Source: Pseudomonadota bacterium
Lineage (GTDB): Bacteria > Cyanobacteriota > Vampirovibrionia > LMEP-6097
Direction of reading: 5' to 3'
Assembly (NCBI GenBank): GCA_009924885.1
Contig: RFQS01000067.1
Location: 1-10,020, forward strand
Length of the DNA: 10,020 nt
The translations under genes were made by a program, and so were the position numbers. The notes beneath the pieces are model-generated. The model had not been told where the DNA came from. It ran no database searches and saw only the letters and a program-made list of their open reading frames with translations. This document shows positions 1-6,836 of the stretch, piece by piece (positions within the stretch are counted from its first letter, which is position 1; every line of letters starts with the position of its first letter).

Positions 1-414
1 ACCTTTGAGGAAAATCTGAGAGAACATGTCTAAATCTATGTTTTTCACGGGGTTGCGTGGATTTACAATTACGACAATCCCATCTTTAGAAATAATATTC
101 TTACTTAAATAAAGCCCAGAATTTTCATCTACCATGCTTCCTAGGTAAGCATCAACCGCATTAGTCTTGAGAAGTTTAAGAGCCTTACTCTGTTCTATCT
201 TTATAAAATTTATGTTTCGGAATCTTTTATCCCGTTGATTAATTTTTATAATTTCTCTGACAAGGGCACTTTGCTCTTCTGAATAAGCTAAATTTATTTT
301 TAATGCTTGACTATTAAAAGTAAAACGACTGCAAGCATTCAATAAAAAGCTACTAAGCAGTAAAACTATTATAAACACTGATTTATAAAATCTATAAAGG
401 AGATGAAATTTCAA
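1..414 (-). CDS. Phosphate-binding-like (PstS-type) periplasmic lipoprotein, partial at window edge
   Basis: The reading frame runs from a TTG at 414-412 to the window edge without a stop (138 codons seen; the C-terminus lies outside). A GGGAG Shine-Dalgarno stands 8 bases before the TTG, and an in-frame TAG at 429-427 blocks a longer start. A GTG at 378 is a weaker alternative. Residues 1-28 form a lipoprotein signal: basic start, hydrophobic stretch, then lipobox L-N-A-C with Cys28 as the likely lipidated residue. The segment DGIVVIVNPRNPVKNI (about residues 109-124), followed by a sequence ending in FSQIFLKG, is typical of PstS-like solute-binding proteins, where it lies near the ligand cleft. 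Known members bind phosphate or a similar oxyanion for an ABC importer. No transporter genes are visible, so the ligand is not settled. The gene begins 15 bases after the SpoA gene stops, so the two are probably co-transcribed. Confidence 0.75.
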   Translation of the reverse strand, partial: MKFHLLYRFYKSVFIIVLLLSSFLLNACSRFTFNSQALKINLAYSEEQSALVREIIKINQRDKRFRNINFIKIEQSKALKLLKTNAVDAYLGSMVDENSGLYLSKNIISKDGIVVIVNPRNPVKNIDLDMFSQIFLKG

Positions 415-422
415 AAACTTAA

Positions 423-427
423 CTCCC
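423..427 (-). promoter_or_regulatory. Shine-Dalgarno of the lipoprotein gene
   Basis: GGGAG on the minus strand lies 8 bases before the TTG at 414-412, in the 15-base gap after the preceding stop codon. It decides the start of the lipoprotein, which has no suitable ATG. It is one of only two strong Shine-Dalgarno sequences in the window. Confidence 0.6.
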
Positions 428-429
428 TA

Positions 430-1764
430 TTAATACAGTTCGCCAAGTTCATCTAACTCATCTGGATCTAAACCCACTTCCTCTAATTCTTTTTGCAGTA
501 AAGCTTCTTCATCTATTTCCACGAAGCGCTCTTCCTTAGCAGCTTGAGGAACTTGTCTCATTTGCTGTGGTGCAGGTCTTGCAGCTTGATTTTGAGTAAC
601 TGAATGTTTCGGTGAAGACTGAGTGAATCCATCAGAAGAAGAGTTTCCGATTCTATCAGATTTAATTCTAGTATTTTTAATCTTTAAACCAAACTGGTTT
701 CCTAAAACTATTAATTCACCCTTAGCTACTATCTTATTACCAGCAGCGATCAAAATAAGCTCACTGTCTAAAAGAAGCCCAAGAGGAATTACTCCACCAT
801 CCTTAAGCTCCATGATTTTTTTCAACGGTAAATTAACTGATTTAAATTGAGCAGTAAGCTCAATATTAAGGTCTGTTAAAAGATCCGTATCATCACTTAG
901 TGAATTATTATTTTGCATACTTGGTACTTCAATATCATCATAATATAAATCTACCCATTCCTCATCATCACGGGAAGGCAAATCAATATTTATATATAGA
1001 TTTTCAAAATCATTTCTCTCCCACCACATCTTATCAATTGAGCTTCTCTCTAAAAAAATGATGTCATCTTCCTCTAAACTCTTTAGATCAGATAGATTAA
1101 GCTTCGTTTTACCTACCACTATATCCATAGGAACTCGAAAATCTAATTCATTAATTAGATGATTAAGATCTACTTGATAGTCAGCTGAATCTAAATATTC
1201 TTTAGGCCTTAATCCTGGAGGAACACTTATCGCGAAATTAGCAGTATCACCATTCTCAAATTCAATTATCCAAATTAAAAAGTCATTCGCCCCAGAAGAG
1301 TTAGGATCACTAATACGCCACTGGTTTTTCCAGTGCTTTTCTAATTCCAAAAAAAAACTTTCAAAAATTTTCAATTCCAACTCACTTAATTGAGCTAAAT
1401 TAAAATCTTCTTTTCTAAAACCAAGTGAATATCGAAGTAAATTAAAAACAAGTTTTTTACTCAGCCTGAAATGCCCAGGGGAAGCCGTATAACTATCCCA
1501 TTCGGAAACTAAGCCTCTCCATTCTTCATCATTTACGTTTTTACTAACGGCGATTAAACGTGATCTCGTCTTAATTCCCCAGAAAGAACTAAGAAGCTTA
1601 TCTATACCATATTGAGGATAAAACCAAGAACCAGAATCTTCCGCATTAATAAACCTAGATTGACTAAAATCAATCCCAAAGCACTCAGTTATAGATTTGG
1701 CTTTATTTGCCAGCAACATAGATTCCTTGGAGATGAAAATCGCTCCTTGTATAGACTTTCCCAT
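430..1764 (-). CDS. SctQ/FliM-type C-ring protein with two SpoA domains
   Basis: A 444-residue protein. Residues about 207-265 (FRVPMDIVVGKTKLNLSDL and on, then a hydrophobic strand) look like a first SpoA domain. Residues about 297-367 (LPLKKIMELKDGGVIPLG, KGELIVLGNQFGLKIKNTRI) look like a second, better conserved one. Residues 125-185 (LSELELKIFESFFLELEKHW, then IEFENGDTANFAISVPPGLRP) resemble the CheC-like middle domain of FliM. One SpoA pair on a FliM-like N-terminal part is the architecture of SctQ (YscQ/SpaO/CdsQ), the cytoplasmic sorting-platform protein of type III secretion. A flagellar FliM-FliN fusion is the main alternative. Known SctQ proteins have roughly 300-370 residues. This one carries about 75 extra residues after SpoA2: a Ser/Gln/Pro-rich linker and a very acidic end (EIDEEALLQKELEEVGLDPD). 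No other secretion or flagellar gene is in view. ATG start; no clear Shine-Dalgarno. Confidence 0.72.
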   Translation of the reverse strand: MGKSIQGAIFISKESMLLANKAKSITECFGIDFSQSRFINAEDSGSWFYPQYGIDKLLSSFWGIKTRSRLIAVSKNVNDEEWRGLVSEWDSYTASPGHFRLSKKLVFNLLRYSLGFRKEDFNLAQLSELELKIFESFFLELEKHWKNQWRISDPNSSGANDFLIWIIEFENGDTANFAISVPPGLRPKEYLDSADYQVDLNHLINELDFRVPMDIVVGKTKLNLSDLKSLEEDDIIFLERSSIDKMWWERNDFENLYINIDLPSRDDEEWVDLYYDDIEVPSMQNNNSLSDDTDLLTDLNIELTAQFKSVNLPLKKIMELKDGGVIPLGLLLDSELILIAAGNKIVAKGELIVLGNQFGLKIKNTRIKSDRIGNSSSDGFTQSSPKHSVTQNQAARPAPQQMRQVPQAAKEERFVEIDEEALLQKELEEVGLDPDELDELGELY

Positions 1765-1828
1765 AATAAGAGTTTAATATCATAGCGTTATCGGGAAATA
1801 TATATTTTAAGGAAGCACGGCAGAGGAT

Positions 1829-1852
1829 GACGAAAACGCAGAAATTGGAGTT
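1829..1852. repeat. Intergenic repeat, copy 1 (24 bases)
   Basis: The core reads GACGAAAACGCAGAAA, then TTGGAGTT. It matches 6799-6822 in the same orientation at 23 of 24 bases; the only difference is T at 1845 against A at 6815. It lies between the divergent SpoA and hydrolase genes. GCAC (1815-1818) and GTGC (1861-1864) flank it loosely, but the flanks do not form the long stem seen around copy 2. Its nature is unknown. A small dispersed intergenic repeat or a protein-binding site are both possible. Confidence 0.6.
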
Positions 1853-1867
1853 TGGCAATAGTGCCAA
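1852..1867 (+). other. Small hairpin before the alpha/beta hydrolase gene
   Basis: TTGGCA (1852-1857), loop ATAG, TGCCAA (1862-1867): a perfect 6-base stem with a 4-base loop. It ends 12 bases before the ATG at 1880 and abuts the repeat core. No T-run follows, so it is not an ordinary intrinsic terminator. It could be part of the repeat unit, an operator palindrome or a structure in the leader RNA. Confidence 0.4.
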
Positions 1868-1879
1868 GATTAACTTAGA

Positions 1880-2629
1880 ATGATTTTACATTATTACGAA
1901 AGAGGCGAAAGAAAGAATCACACTGTACTTTTCATTCATGGTAGTGCTAGCGATGCTAGTGTATGGCTGAATGAACTCAATTTCATCGCTTCTAGAGGCT
2001 TTCACTGCCTAGCTTTTGATTTACGCGGACATGGTGATACACAGAATTTAATACAGCCTTCAGAAAAAGTACGTTTAGATATAGACACACATGTACACGA
2101 TACTATAGAGACATTAAAACATTTAAACATAACAGGCCCGATCACTATCGTTACTCATAGCTTTGGTGGTTTAGTCGCTATTTATCTTGCAGAGCGTTAT
2201 CCTGATTTAGTAAACAGGCTAGTTTTAATCTGCCTGCCAGCTAAATTGATTTTACCGATTAAATTTTTTCTTGGAGCACTGCTTGGTAAACCACTGTATT
2301 TTATTCAAGCTCATTTGGATTTTTTTAAAAAGACTCCTTTAAGACCTCGCTATAAATCTTCGATAACTACTGATGCTCAGGTACTAAGGGAAATATTTAA
2401 GCATGTTAAAAGCTGGAATTCCTTTAAAAAAGTACCTCGCCTAAAGCAGAAAATATTTTTCGCTGCTGGAAGATTCGATTTCGTTTCGCCAGCACACTTA
2501 ATATACGCTCTTCATGAAAAAACTAAAGATTCAAATTTTGAATTGTTTAAGTGGTCATCACATGCTTTAATGGAGGATGAACCAGTAAAATTTCAAGAGT
2601 GGTTATACTTCTGCCTCTCTCAGCGATAA
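1880..2629 (+). CDS. Alpha/beta hydrolase family protein
   Basis: A 249-residue protein of normal length for a single-domain alpha/beta hydrolase. Visible parts are the oxyanion-hole HG (residues 20-21, in LFIHGSA), the DLRGHG strand-turn (47-52), the nucleophile elbow T-H-S-F-G-G with Ser94, the acid Asp200 in GRFD and the catalytic His228 in SSHAL. The triad is therefore complete and the enzyme is probably active. There is a cap-like insert at about residues 121-190. No signal peptide is seen, so it should be cytoplasmic. The fold covers esterases, lipases, C-C hydrolases and others, and the substrate cannot be read from the sequence. ATG start with only a poor Shine-Dalgarno. It is the first gene of a plus-strand cluster, ending 17 bases before the large prepilin-like gene. 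Its link to pilus function may be only shared transcription. Confidence 0.85.
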   Translation: MILHYYERGERKNHTVLFIHGSASDASVWLNELNFIASRGFHCLAFDLRGHGDTQNLIQPSEKVRLDIDTHVHDTIETLKHLNITGPITIVTHSFGGLVAIYLAERYPDLVNRLVLICLPAKLILPIKFFLGALLGKPLYFIQAHLDFFKKTPLRPRYKSSITTDAQVLREIFKHVKSWNSFKKVPRLKQKIFFAAGRFDFVSPAHLIYALHEKTKDSNFELFKWSSHALMEDEPVKFQEWLYFCLSQR

Positions 2630-2646
2630 AGGCATTTTACTAGATA

Positions 2647-5265
2647 GTGCGAAGATTAGACCAAGGATTTACTCTTAGTTATGCTCTTTTTGTAGCTTTA
2701 TTTTTTGCTGCCCTTTTTTCAGTTCTTTATTATTTCGGTAAGCGTAATAATGAGTTTAGTGTAAAATCACTTTACTCTCTTCAAGCCAAATATCTTGCAG
2801 AATCAGCTAACCAAAGGGCTTTAGCAATGCTCAACACTCGCACACTACCAGATTCAGATGTACTTGATGAATCTGGAGATAGTGATGATGAGGATTTCGA
2901 TGATGAAAATCAAAGTCCTGCAAGCAATGATGAAGAGGAAGACGAAGACGAGGATTTACAGGATTCAATCCTAGAGATTCAGCCACGTTATTTAAACTAT
3001 TTCGATGATGAATTATTTTTTGTAAACATCCAAGCTGGAGACATAATTAACCAAGACCGCTACAATGAATTGCTTGCCGAGGACAAAGCAGAGAGAGCGA
3101 ACCTTCCCCAATCAACACCAGGAATAGCTCCTACTCCTAGTATTGAAGAATTATATTTACCGTTACCCGAAGTTAATATTCAGTATCTAGGTATTATAAA
3201 AATCCCTAAATACTCTCATTTCAAACCTGGTCTGAAAATTAAAATCGCAGATAAAGTTAAAGTAAATTTCAAACAAAAAAATATTCTTCAAGAATACTTT
3301 GGTGGACCAGATCTGGATTTTTCTCTTAAATCTAAACCTATCTTAAGATCCATTAATCCAAATTATGCTTATGCAAGTGAGATAGTGGATATACAGCTAG
3401 ATGGAGAGAATTTAGATCTTGATTCAGCTAAATTCACCACTCCCGATCTTGAAATAGTGAAAAAAGCTCAGTCAGCTTATTCTTTAACCTTAGCTATTAA
3501 TGAAAAAGCTAAACCTGGAACCTATAATTTAAATCTCGCTGGTAAAAAAAGTAATTTCTATGTGCTGCCTGAAAAAAGCTCACAGCATGATGCGCCACAG
3601 ATTTATGACATTTATGCTCAAGGTGAAAATAAGCAGCTAACTCAATTGGTTGAAATTTACGATAACGATAAATTGAGTGCTGTAAAAATTAAAGGCAAGA
3701 ATCTTAGCCATGATGGTGAAGCACCGATTATTGCTTCAGAAGCCAGTGGCCTTCAATTCGACATTCTAAGCTTTACTGATAATGAAATTCTACTGAATCT
3801 TAACGCAAAAAATCTGCCATTAAATAACCCTTTTAGCATTAGTATTTTTAACAAAGGTGGTCAAAGTAACTCCTGGGCAATAAATGTAAAGGCTAAACCT
3901 AATAATGAGAATGATCTTGAACCCAATACTGGAATCTTTTCAACTCAATTAACTTTATTACAAGCAAATTCTCTCTCTAACTTACCTTGGGCTTTTGACC
4001 CAGATTTTGAAGATGACGAACAGGCTGGAAGACCAGATAACCCTGATAAAAATGCTCAACCTAATGCAGCTGGCAGCCCTGCAGTGAAAAAAACTTTCAA
4101 TTTAATTAACTCTGATCTAGAAACTGTATGGCTTCTAGAATCTATCGCTACCGTAAATGGCATTACTTATAGGGAATCTGCAATAGTAAGACGTACTGTT
4201 CCTCAGGTATCAGCAGCGTTAACCACAAATACAGAGGTGGATTTCAGTTCTAAAGATTTTAAAATTAAAGGTTTAGAATCAGCATCTGCAATCTTGCAAG
4301 ACTCCATCGTCAAAGGAGATAGCTTCATTGAATTTAGAGATGAATTTAGTTTAAATAACAGGGATGAAGAAGATGATGATAAGACGAAGATTAAACTAGA
4401 TGGCTCAGCCGTAGTTGAAAGCTTTGACTTGCAGAATGTTACATCTTTTACTGAAACAAGATTATTACAGAATTTCAAAAAATCTTCCTTTGTTTCTATT
4501 ATCAGCTCTGGCTCTTTTGAGACTCTGACTGATTTTGCATACGTTAAAGAAGTGAATGGTAATGTTATTTCTTTAGAGCCACCTGGTTTTAAACAGCCAC
4601 ATTTTATTCGAGATCGTTTCGTACAGTTCACTCCAGCTGTCATTAGCACTGAAGCTATATCTGAGCAAGATGCTGAATTGCATTTAACACCTAATTATTC
4701 CTGGCTAAGTCTTGAGAATATAAACGGCTTTCAGAAGCTCACTAATATTGTGTTTGCAGATTTACCATTTTTAAATTACTTTAAAAGAAATCCTAAAGAT
4801 CAAAGCCCTGGTGGTTATATTGCAAAGATAACCAGGTTTGCTAAAAAACAATTGGAAGAATACTTTGATCCTAATGAATTTTTTGGTCTAAATATTATTA
4901 ACGGCAGCAGATCTTTTTCTACTAGTTCTCCCCTAACTGGACAAGGGATATTAATTATTGACACCACTGAAGCTGGGCGTAACCCTCAGGGCGGGAAAGT
5001 AAAAATTTCTGGAGATACTAAAAAGGCTATAAGTAAATTTAGAGGTCTGATTTATATTATCGGTGAACTGGAAATTAGTGGCAATTTTGAAATGACTGGG
5101 GCCATAATTGTTAAATCACCTAACAATGGTTCTAGCATTCAAATAAATGCTGAAGGCTTTATTGAATATAATTTAAAAGAGATTCAGAAAACTATTTTTG
5201 ATCTGCCTTTCGTGGTGCAGACTGGTACTAAAAAAGTTATAAAAATTCAGGAGCATAAATTTTAG
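2647..5265 (+). CDS. Very large prepilin-like protein (PilX/GspK-like ends, Ig/TIG-like middle)
   Basis: An 872-residue protein starting with GTG; an in-frame TAG at 2641 rules out a longer start. The short basic leader MRRLDQG is followed by FTLSYALFVALFFAALF, a prepilin peptidase site (cleavage after Gly7) and a membrane helix (8-31). The usual Glu at +5 of the mature protein is Tyr, a departure also known in GspK-type minor pseudopilins. The next helix (SLQAKYLAESANQRALAML) is typical of PilX/GspK. Then follow a strongly acidic stretch (72-105), two probable Ig/TIG-like beta domains (about 229-308 and 316-416), a long unrecognised region, and a C-terminal part (GQGILIID 765-772; FRGLIYIIGELEISGNF 798-814) like the C-terminus of PilX-type proteins. 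Most minor pilins have 150-350 residues, so this is unusually large. It is likely a minor filament subunit, possibly at the tip or in adhesion (inference). It overlaps the next prepilin gene by one base. Confidence 0.75.
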   Translation: MRRLDQGFTLSYALFVALFFAALFSVLYYFGKRNNEFSVKSLYSLQAKYLAESANQRALAMLNTRTLPDSDVLDESGDSDDEDFDDENQSPASNDEEEDEDEDLQDSILEIQPRYLNYFDDELFFVNIQAGDIINQDRYNELLAEDKAERANLPQSTPGIAPTPSIEELYLPLPEVNIQYLGIIKIPKYSHFKPGLKIKIADKVKVNFKQKNILQEYFGGPDLDFSLKSKPILRSINPNYAYASEIVDIQLDGENLDLDSAKFTTPDLEIVKKAQSAYSLTLAINEKAKPGTYNLNLAGKKSNFYVLPEKSSQHDAPQIYDIYAQGENKQLTQLVEIYDNDKLSAVKIKGKNLSHDGEAPIIASEASGLQFDILSFTDNEILLNLNAKNLPLNNPFSISIFNKGGQSNSWAINVKAKPNNENDLEPNTGIFSTQLTLLQANSLSNLPWAFDPDFEDDEQAGRPDNPDKNAQPNAAGSPAVKKTFNLINSDLETVWLLESIATVNGITYRESAIVRRTVPQVSAALTTNTEVDFSSKDFKIKGLESASAILQDSIVKGDSFIEFRDEFSLNNRDEEDDDKTKIKLDGSAVVESFDLQNVTSFTETRLLQNFKKSSFVSIISSGSFETLTDFAYVKEVNGNVISLEPPGFKQPHFIRDRFVQFTPAVISTEAISEQDAELHLTPNYSWLSLENINGFQKLTNIVFADLPFLNYFKRNPKDQSPGGYIAKITRFAKKQLEEYFDPNEFFGLNIINGSRSFSTSSPLTGQGILIIDTTEAGRNPQGGKVKISGDTKKAISKFRGLIYIIGELEISGNFEMTGAIIVKSPNNGSSIQINAEGFIEYNLKEIQKTIFDLPFVVQTGTKKVIKIQEHKF
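5249..5253 (+). promoter_or_regulatory. Shine-Dalgarno of the second prepilin-like gene
   Basis: AGGAG lies 11 bases before the GTG at 5265, inside the end of the previous coding region. It supports the GTG start and coupled translation across the TAGTG junction. Confidence 0.55.
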
Positions 5266-5723
5266 TGAAGCCAGCTAGAGAAAACGTAAGATCTAATGCT
5301 GGAGTAACTCTTGCAGAATTATTAGTCTCATTGCTAATTATTACTATAGTTATCTACGCGATTATAAATTTTTTCTCGCTCAATCTTTTTCAAAGTACAA
5401 AGGAATTAAAAAGGTCGAAACTTTATTATAAAGCTATGACTAAAATGGAAGAATTAATCTCTAAAGATTATTCTTCTATCGACTTAGAAAGTTTTTACTC
5501 ACCACTAAATAGTATTAAATTTATTGAAGACGGTAAATTTTTAGTTAAAGTTCAAATAGAATCTATAGATCCTTTAACTAATCTTCCAGCAGATCCTTAC
5601 CCGATTAAATTAAGTGAAGATCCTATGCTGAAAAAAATAACAGTTAGTGTCGCGAATTTAGATGATTATGATGAAAAAAGGCTTCCAGCTCAGGTAAATT
5701 TAGTAAGATTCATATCCCCTTAA
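5265..5723 (+). CDS. Prepilin-like protein (PilV/GspI-like minor pilin)
   Basis: A 152-residue protein, a usual size for minor pilins. The leader of 13 residues ends in NAG, and the mature protein begins VTLAELLVSLLIITIVIY. This gives a cleavage site after Gly13 and the conserved Glu at +5 (Glu18), inside a membrane helix spanning about 14-36. The later DPMLKKITVSVANLDD (119-134) matches the pattern of PilV/GspI-type proteins, where a D-x-x-x-K-K-hydrophobic strand is common. The product should be processed by prepilin peptidase and assembled into a type IV pilus or type II secretion pseudopilus. The GTG start overlaps the stop of the large prepilin-like gene (TAGTG) and has a good AGGAG in front. 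The two products are therefore probably made together and may form a minor-pilin complex (inference). Which of PilV, GspI or another subtype it is cannot be fixed by eye. Confidence 0.82.
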   Translation: MKPARENVRSNAGVTLAELLVSLLIITIVIYAIINFFSLNLFQSTKELKRSKLYYKAMTKMEELISKDYSSIDLESFYSPLNSIKFIEDGKFLVKVQIESIDPLTNLPADPYPIKLSEDPMLKKITVSVANLDDYDEKRLPAQVNLVRFISP

Positions 5724-5793
5724 AGATAGTCAAAAATTAAGATATTCTGCTATTATATTGTATATACATTAACTGGAATTATTAGCAAAAGAT

Positions 5794-6777
5794 TTGTCGA
5801 TAAAGAATCTATTATCTCTTCTTCCTATGCCTACTGCTTATAGCAGTTCTTCTACACACGCACCTGCTACTGATAGCCTAGAAGGATATCCAGCACTTCA
5901 TGAATCAAGAGGCGCTGGAGAAGCTTTATCACGCCTGGGATCAGCTATGCCTTTTATGGGTCCATTAAAGCAAGGCTTGGGTCTTTTCCTTATTCAGGCA
6001 TACTCCCCGATTCTTAAGCCATTTGAAATTCTAAATCTTCTGACAAATCATATGTTTTCAAGACTAGCACCTGGTTTAGCAGATAAATCCTATGAACTAC
6101 TTTATAAAGTGATTCCGACTGGACTTATTTCTAAAGCCGCAGAGAAAATTGGTTTAGGTGGTGGCATTACTAATCAAGTATCAAAATTTCTAATAGGTGG
6201 TTTAGCTAAGGCTGGTATTAAAACCAACGGTGAAGATATAAAAACTTTAACGAATGAGCTTGGAAAAAGTCTTAGTGATATTTATAATCCTAAATTTTTA
6301 AAACAATTCGATAATTTTTTTACTCGTGCTCTAAAAGAAGGAGAGAGACCATACATGGAAGTGGCTGAAGCATTAATAGAGAAATCTTTAGCTAATGTTG
6401 GCGAAACTGTAAGTAAAGCTTTATCTCAAGGAATAAATGCCATCGGAGATGGCACTGCTCAAGCAGCAGTTACAGAGGCTATCAAGGATACCCCTCAGAA
6501 AACTACTACTGTTCGAAATGAAGCTTCTGCTGCTCAAAAAGCAATACATGCTCAGAAACAGACAGATAGTAAACAGGTTTTAGAGAAAGGTAAACCAATA
6601 ACAAGCCAAGCAACTCAAAATCTTGCTACTCAAAAACCAACACAAGGCAAAAAAGCACAGGATCCTAATAATAATCCAGAACCTGGATTATTCTCAAATT
6701 TATTAACCAGTGGCAGTAATATTCTTAAAAGCATCACCGGCATATTTTCCCCTAAACCTACTCCAGCTGCCGCATAA
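5794..6777 (+). CDS. Hypothetical protein, Ser/Thr-rich start and Gln/Lys-rich C-terminal region
   Basis: I do not recognise this 327-residue protein. The start shown is TTG with no clear Shine-Dalgarno. The frame is closed upstream by TAA at 5770, and ATG at 5827 (316 residues) is the alternative. Visible parts: a start rich in Leu then Ser/Thr (MPTAYSSSSTHAPATDS); a middle (about 50-225) with amphipathic or moderately hydrophobic helices and many Gly-Leu segments, such as IGLGGGITNQVSKFLIGGLA; a polar low-complexity stretch rich in Gln, Lys, Thr and Ala (225-295); and a final amphipathic stretch (GLFSNLLTSGSNILKSITGI) before a Pro/Ala tail. There is no cysteine and no classical signal peptide or lipobox. 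It lies 70 bases after the pilin cluster and ends in tandem TAA codons. An exported or surface-associated role would fit, but nothing proves it. Confidence 0.65.
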   Translation: MSIKNLLSLLPMPTAYSSSSTHAPATDSLEGYPALHESRGAGEALSRLGSAMPFMGPLKQGLGLFLIQAYSPILKPFEILNLLTNHMFSRLAPGLADKSYELLYKVIPTGLISKAAEKIGLGGGITNQVSKFLIGGLAKAGIKTNGEDIKTLTNELGKSLSDIYNPKFLKQFDNFFTRALKEGERPYMEVAEALIEKSLANVGETVSKALSQGINAIGDGTAQAAVTEAIKDTPQKTTTVRNEASAAQKAIHAQKQTDSKQVLEKGKPITSQATQNLATQKPTQGKKAQDPNNNPEPGLFSNLLTSGSNILKSITGIFSPKPTPAAA

Positions 6778-6787
6778 TAATTTTCAA

Positions 6788-6833
6788 GATCACCGCACGA
6801 CGAAAACGCAGAAAATGGAGTTGTGCAGTGGTC
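6788..6833. repeat. Intergenic repeat, copy 2, with inverted flanking arms
   Basis: The core 6799-6822 matches 1829-1852 at 23 of 24 bases. The arms GATCACCGCAC (6788-6798) and GTGCAGTGGTC (6823-6833) directly flank the core. They can pair over 11 positions with one G-U and one mismatch, leaving the core as a 24-base loop. The element fills most of the 59-base gap between two convergent genes and ends 3 bases before the clpX stop codon. It may act as a two-way transcription stop, but there is no T-run. Confidence 0.55.
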
Positions 6834-6836
6834 TCA

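Noticed and set aside
623..850. Plus-strand open frame of 75 codons
   Set aside because: It lies antisense within the SpoA domain coding region, has no ribosome site and no recognisable domain; it is a shadow frame.
1778..1783. TATGAT on the minus strand, a possible -10 box for the SpoA gene
   Set aside because: No matching -35 box is found at 16-18 bases; the match alone is too weak.
1829..1852. Repeat core considered as a CRISPR repeat or an integron attC site
   Set aside because: There are only two distant copies with no spacer array, and the conserved attC core bases and an integrase are absent.
4203..4649. Minus-strand open frame of 148 codons
   Set aside because: It is antisense inside the large prepilin-like gene, with Ser runs mirroring the Asp/Glu codons of the real frame.
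5724..5793. AT-rich gap with TATTAT, TATATT and GTATATAC, a possible promoter
   Set aside because: No -35-like hexamer lies at a proper distance and AT-rich sequence gives such matches by chance. No terminator hairpin is seen either.
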